From NCBI GenBank assembly GCA_016295545.1, contig JAEDLA010000012.1:1-14769 (forward strand): a stretch of 14,769 nt of DNA, in the 5' to 3' direction. Within the stretch, counting starts at the first letter, position 1. Each line of letters starts with the position of its first letter. Below, one piece after another: positions 11,940-14,769 of the stretch. A program made the position numbers and the translations under genes. Source of the stretch: Oscillospiraceae bacterium. Lineage in GTDB: Bacteria; Bacillota; Clostridia; Oscillospirales; Ruminococcaceae. The notes under the pieces were generated by a model. That model worked only from the letters and a program-made list of their open reading frames with translations. It was not told the origin of the DNA and ran no database searches.

Positions 11940-14366
11940 TCACGATTCAGGAAGTGTATCGATCATCTGAGCAACTTTCTTCTGAATAGACAGTGCGTCT
12001 GAAATGAACACTCCGTCACCGCTGCCGTAAACATCAGCATTGGTGTAACCCTGCGGTTCAAGAGGATTTGCTGTCTTGTTGCTGACATACATCATAACCT
12101 TAACAACGTCAGAGATTCCTACCTTGCCGTCAAGGTCAGCGTCACCCCAGAGAGTTGCTGTGTCGGAATCAGTAGTATTCTCAGTAGTTGTTTCAGGCTG
12201 TTCCGGAACTGTTCCGTCAGGCTCGATACCGCCTACGAGGACGCCGTCGCTGTAAACGCATATTTTATCGGTTTTAACCTCGTTGCCGTTGCCGAAGAAA
12301 GCATCGTCCTCCACGAACATTGTAAGTCCGTCGTAGCTCCAGTCGTTGGAGGGATCCCACTTGTCGCCGTAGTACATACCCACATCAAACTGGTACTTCT
12401 TTCCGGAGTTTGCGATATAGTAACCGTCCCATGAGATTTCCACATAGTATGTGTCAGCCACAGCGTCATACTTGAACGGACCGCTGATAATACCGTCAGC
12501 GTCATCAACCTCAGCACTGGACTGGTCATAAAGCTCTTTTAACTCAGTAACACTGCTGACACCGCCTGCCATTTCGCTTGTGTTGAAGAAATAGCGGACA
12601 GAAATTTTGTCAGAGGGCTTGTTTGAATCTGTCATAACCTTGAATGAAACCTTTGTAACGCCTGAACCGTCAGAGTGGAGGTCGTCAATGCCGCAGGCTT
12701 CAACCCAGTAACCGTTGCCGCCGCCTTCTTCGCCGCTGTTTATCTCAACAGGCGGGAAGTTTTTCGTAACAGCCATGTCAGGAGTTCCGAAGAATTCGTA
12801 AAGACCTGCGCAGGCTCCGACAAAAGCAGCGTTATAGTCAATGGTTACCTCGTTGTATATCCAGTCGTTAGTAGTATCGTGGTGCTCGTCGTTTCCGTCA
12901 GGACCGCCGGCAAGAGCACCGTATAGAACGTGTCTCTGCTCTCTTGTATCTTCTGCGGAAAGAAGTCCCGAAGCTGCACGGTGGTGGGGGTATCTTACGG
13001 ATTTTTCGTTATAGCCGACGATATAGCATCGGTCAAGGGGATTATCGCCCATGATATAGTGCATCTGTTCCTGTGCCCACTGGCTGAATTCGCCCGGTTT
13101 GCCGTTGTTGTTGTACTTGTCGTAGATCATACCGATAAACTGCATAGCGGTATTATATCTTGCTGAGCCCCATACCGAAAGGAAAGCATAACCTCCGGGT
13201 GTTTCAAGAGCTTTCCATGTAGGATAGCATTTGTAGACCTGTTCCCAGAAGTCAGCAGGCTCATACTCTGTTTTGTTGTTTACAGTACGGTACATATTCT
13301 GCAGCTCAAGCTCCGGATAGGTCTGGTCGATTATTCCGAGAAGGGAAATAGCTCCGCCCCACATATCGTTCCAGTTGTAGCAGTAACCGGACGGTGCATA
13401 AAGGTCAACATAGGGCATAAGGTCGTTAAGATAGGAGCTATCCTCCGTGCAGAGGAATAGCCATGCACCAGCCCAGCAGTAATCGTCCTCCCACTTGCTT
13501 GAATTATAGAACTGCATAGGACCGTCAGCGTTGTCACTGAGCTCCTTGGGATTGTCATTTGCAAATTTCCAGAGAGCCTTTGCGTAGTCAAGAGATTTTT
13601 CAGCATATTCAGGATCGGAATCCTTGAAATTCAGATAATTGAGAGCAAGAGAGCCTGCCGCAGAAGCAACATAGTCAGTCTGAGGCTTTTCGGCAGTCAG
13701 GAACCATGCCGGACGAACCATTGTGTCAACTTCGGGAGCCTCCCATACAGCGTGGTCGATACCGCCCTCGCCGACCTGATAGCAGTGAGCTATGACAGTA
13801 CCGTCAGCGTCACGGAAAGTACATTTCATAAGGTAGTCGTTGAAATACCGGAGGATAGTTTCAATATGTCCGTCCTGACCTGTTTTCACATAGGAGTCAC
13901 GGAATTCATAATATCCCCAGCCAAGAGTTGCGGCGGCGTAGTTTTCAGGCATACCGAATTTTACGTGGTCACCGGCATCATGGAAACCTCCGGCAACATC
14001 AATGCAGCCGTCACCGTCAGGATCGAGAATGTCCTTGTATTTATCCATAAATGCCTGAGAGAGATTTGTGCCGTTGCGGTAGCCCTCTCCTTCAGAAGCA
14101 GGCTGCATGGGAACTTTGGCATCGTAGGTGTGACAGTCTCCACGCCAGCTGAGCTGATTGTTTGCGCTTACATCTGTTCCGCACATATTTGCGTCATAGA
14201 AGTAAATGGAATACTGGAGCGCACGGGCGTAGTCGTAGTCCAGACCGGAATCCTCCATAGCCGGAGTTTCTGATTCAGCAATTGAATCTGTGGGGAGAGC
14301 TGCTGCGGTGGTGCTTATCATGGCAGCGGCACACACAGCGGCAATTAATCTTTTTTTGTTCTTCAT
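11940..14366 (-). CDS. Secreted GH9 cellulase (endoglucanase type) with CBM3-like module and dockerin
   Basis: An 808-residue extracellular enzyme hydrolysing beta-1,4-glucan bonds of cellulose with inversion. Residues 1-about 30 are a signal peptide. The GH9 (alpha/alpha)6 domain spans about 42-528: the catalytic base region DVAGGFHDAGDHVKFG gives D130 and D133, PHHR is at 460-463, and E506 in YNEVTIDYNAAF is the expected general acid. Residues about 535-705 resemble a family 3 CBM of the GH9-associated type (KISVRYFFNTSE, TYYVEISWDG, WDPSNDWSYD), which usually extends the active cleft and aids processivity. After a short Thr/Glu linker comes a dockerin (740-808) with loops DADLDGKVGISD and DVYGSGDGVFISD. 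The ATG follows AAAGGG by 7 bases. It starts 20 bp after the partial dockerin gene, so the two are probably co-transcribed. Endo or processive mode cannot be decided from sequence alone. Confidence 0.95.
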   Translation of the reverse strand: MKNKKRLIAAVCAAAMISTTAAALPTDSIAESETPAMEDSGLDYDYARALQYSIYFYDANMCGTDVSANNQLSWRGDCHTYDAKVPMQPASEGEGYRNGTNLSQAFMDKYKDILDPDGDGCIDVAGGFHDAGDHVKFGMPENYAAATLGWGYYEFRDSYVKTGQDGHIETILRYFNDYLMKCTFRDADGTVIAHCYQVGEGGIDHAVWEAPEVDTMVRPAWFLTAEKPQTDYVASAAGSLALNYLNFKDSDPEYAEKSLDYAKALWKFANDNPKELSDNADGPMQFYNSSKWEDDYCWAGAWLFLCTEDSSYLNDLMPYVDLYAPSGYCYNWNDMWGGAISLLGIIDQTYPELELQNMYRTVNNKTEYEPADFWEQVYKCYPTWKALETPGGYAFLSVWGSARYNTAMQFIGMIYDKYNNNGKPGEFSQWAQEQMHYIMGDNPLDRCYIVGYNEKSVRYPHHRAASGLLSAEDTREQRHVLYGALAGGPDGNDEHHDTTNDWIYNEVTIDYNAAFVGACAGLYEFFGTPDMAVTKNFPPVEINSGEEGGGNGYWVEACGIDDLHSDGSGVTKVSFKVMTDSNKPSDKISVRYFFNTSEMAGGVSSVTELKELYDQSSAEVDDADGIISGPFKYDAVADTYYVEISWDGYYIANSGKKYQFDVGMYYGDKWDPSNDWSYDGLTMFVEDDAFFGNGNEVKTDKICVYSDGVLVGGIEPDGTVPEQPETTTENTTDSDTATLWGDADLDGKVGISDVVKVMMYVSNKTANPLEPQGYTNADVYGSGDGVFISDALSIQKKVAQMIDTLPES

Positions 14367-14386
14367 AATATTACCCTTTCATTTCA

Positions 14387-14769
14387 TCAGGACTCAGGCA
14401 GCTTATCGATTGTCTGAGCGACCTTTTTCTGTATAGACAGTGCGTCTGAGATAAATACACCGTCTCCGTTATTAAATACGTCAGCATTGAGAAGTCCCTG
14501 AGCTTCAAGGGGATATTTTGATTTGCTGCTGACATACATCATAACCTTTACAACATCAGAAATACCGACTTTACCGTCAAGATCAGCGTCACCCCACAGC
14601 TCAGCTTCACCGGAGGACGGCTCAGTAGTTGTGGTGTCAGGCTCAGTGCCGGAGATCGGATAGCTTTTGAGGTCGGGCAGCTCATCAAGAGTAATGCAGT
14701 ATTCACTGTTGTAAATTTCATTGAGATTATCAACAGGATTATTCTGTTCGCTGTTGATATAGTTCATAT
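14387..14769 (-). CDS. C-terminal part of a dockerin-bearing secreted protein (5' end outside window)
   Basis: At least 126 codons are visible. About 40 residues of unassigned sequence are followed by a short Thr/Pro/Ser/Glu linker and a dockerin with loops DADLDGKVGISD and DVFNNGDGVFISD, ending LPES like those of the cellulase and the lyase. An ATG occurs at 14767, but there is no signal peptide after it and only two more bases are visible, so the real gene almost surely begins beyond the edge. Its catalytic module cannot be named. Since it is 20 bp upstream of the GH9 gene with no terminator between, it is likely another enzyme of the same cellulosomal operon. Confidence 0.85.
   Translation of the reverse strand, partial: MNYINSEQNNPVDNLNEIYNSEYCITLDELPDLKSYPISGTEPDTTTTEPSSGEAELWGDADLDGKVGISDVVKVMMYVSSKSKYPLEAQGLLNADVFNNGDGVFISDALSIQKKVAQTIDKLPES

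Noticed and set aside
13752..14273. 173-codon plus-strand open frame opposite the GH9 gene
   Set aside because: It overlaps the conserved catalytic domain on the other strand and has no supporting signal.

Overview
The window looks like part of the genome of a fibre-degrading, anaerobic, low-to-mid GC Firmicute, most likely a cellulosome-producing Ruminococcus close to R. flavefaciens. The evidence is four secreted proteins ending in dockerin modules, three of them of the ruminococcal kind whose second calcium loop reads D-V-[YF]-x-x-G-D-G-V-F-I-x-D-A and which end in LPES. The enzymes include a GH9 cellulase with a CBM3-like module and a PL11 rhamnogalacturonan lyase. This assignment is inference; there is no rRNA or other species marker here.

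Layout. At 1-54 is a hairpin-rich intergenic repeat cut by the window edge. Positions 64-2283 (minus) encode a one-piece regulator with a sugar-binding-protein-like sensor, a degenerate GGDEF-like domain and an AraC-type DNA-binding domain. It is divergent from the PL11 lyase gene (2543-5704, plus). The 259-bp gap holds a convincing promoter for each direction and nested inverted repeats that could be operators. A strong terminator follows the lyase. Next, on plus, is a membrane sensor (5872-8568) with an extracellular solute-binding-like domain, a degenerate GGDEF, an intact-looking EAL c-di-GMP phosphodiesterase domain and a C-terminal PAS domain. A shared bidirectional terminator separates it from a small Cys-rich protein gene on minus (8634-9065).

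Positions 9066-9476 hold no credible gene. They carry the small gene's promoter, a run of five consecutive hairpins (second copy of the window-edge repeat) and a UUCG terminator. The remaining genes are all on minus: a DUF368/PopT-type polyprenyl-phosphate translocase (9477-10361), a secreted dockerin protein of unknown function (10629-11666), the GH9 cellulase (11940-14366), and the 3' end of another dockerin protein (14387 to the edge) only 20 bp upstream of the cellulase, so probably in one operon with it.

How they fit together. The lyase, the cellulase and the partial protein carry closely similar dockerins and should plug into the same cohesin class on a cell-surface scaffold. They attack pectin side regions (rhamnogalacturonan I) and cellulose of the plant cell wall. 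The hybrid regulator probably controls the lyase in response to a sugar. The EAL sensor would link an extracellular small molecule to c-di-GMP turnover. The unknown dockerin protein has a different, canonical dockerin and may dock elsewhere. No CRISPR array, tRNA, rRNA, transposase or phage gene was seen.
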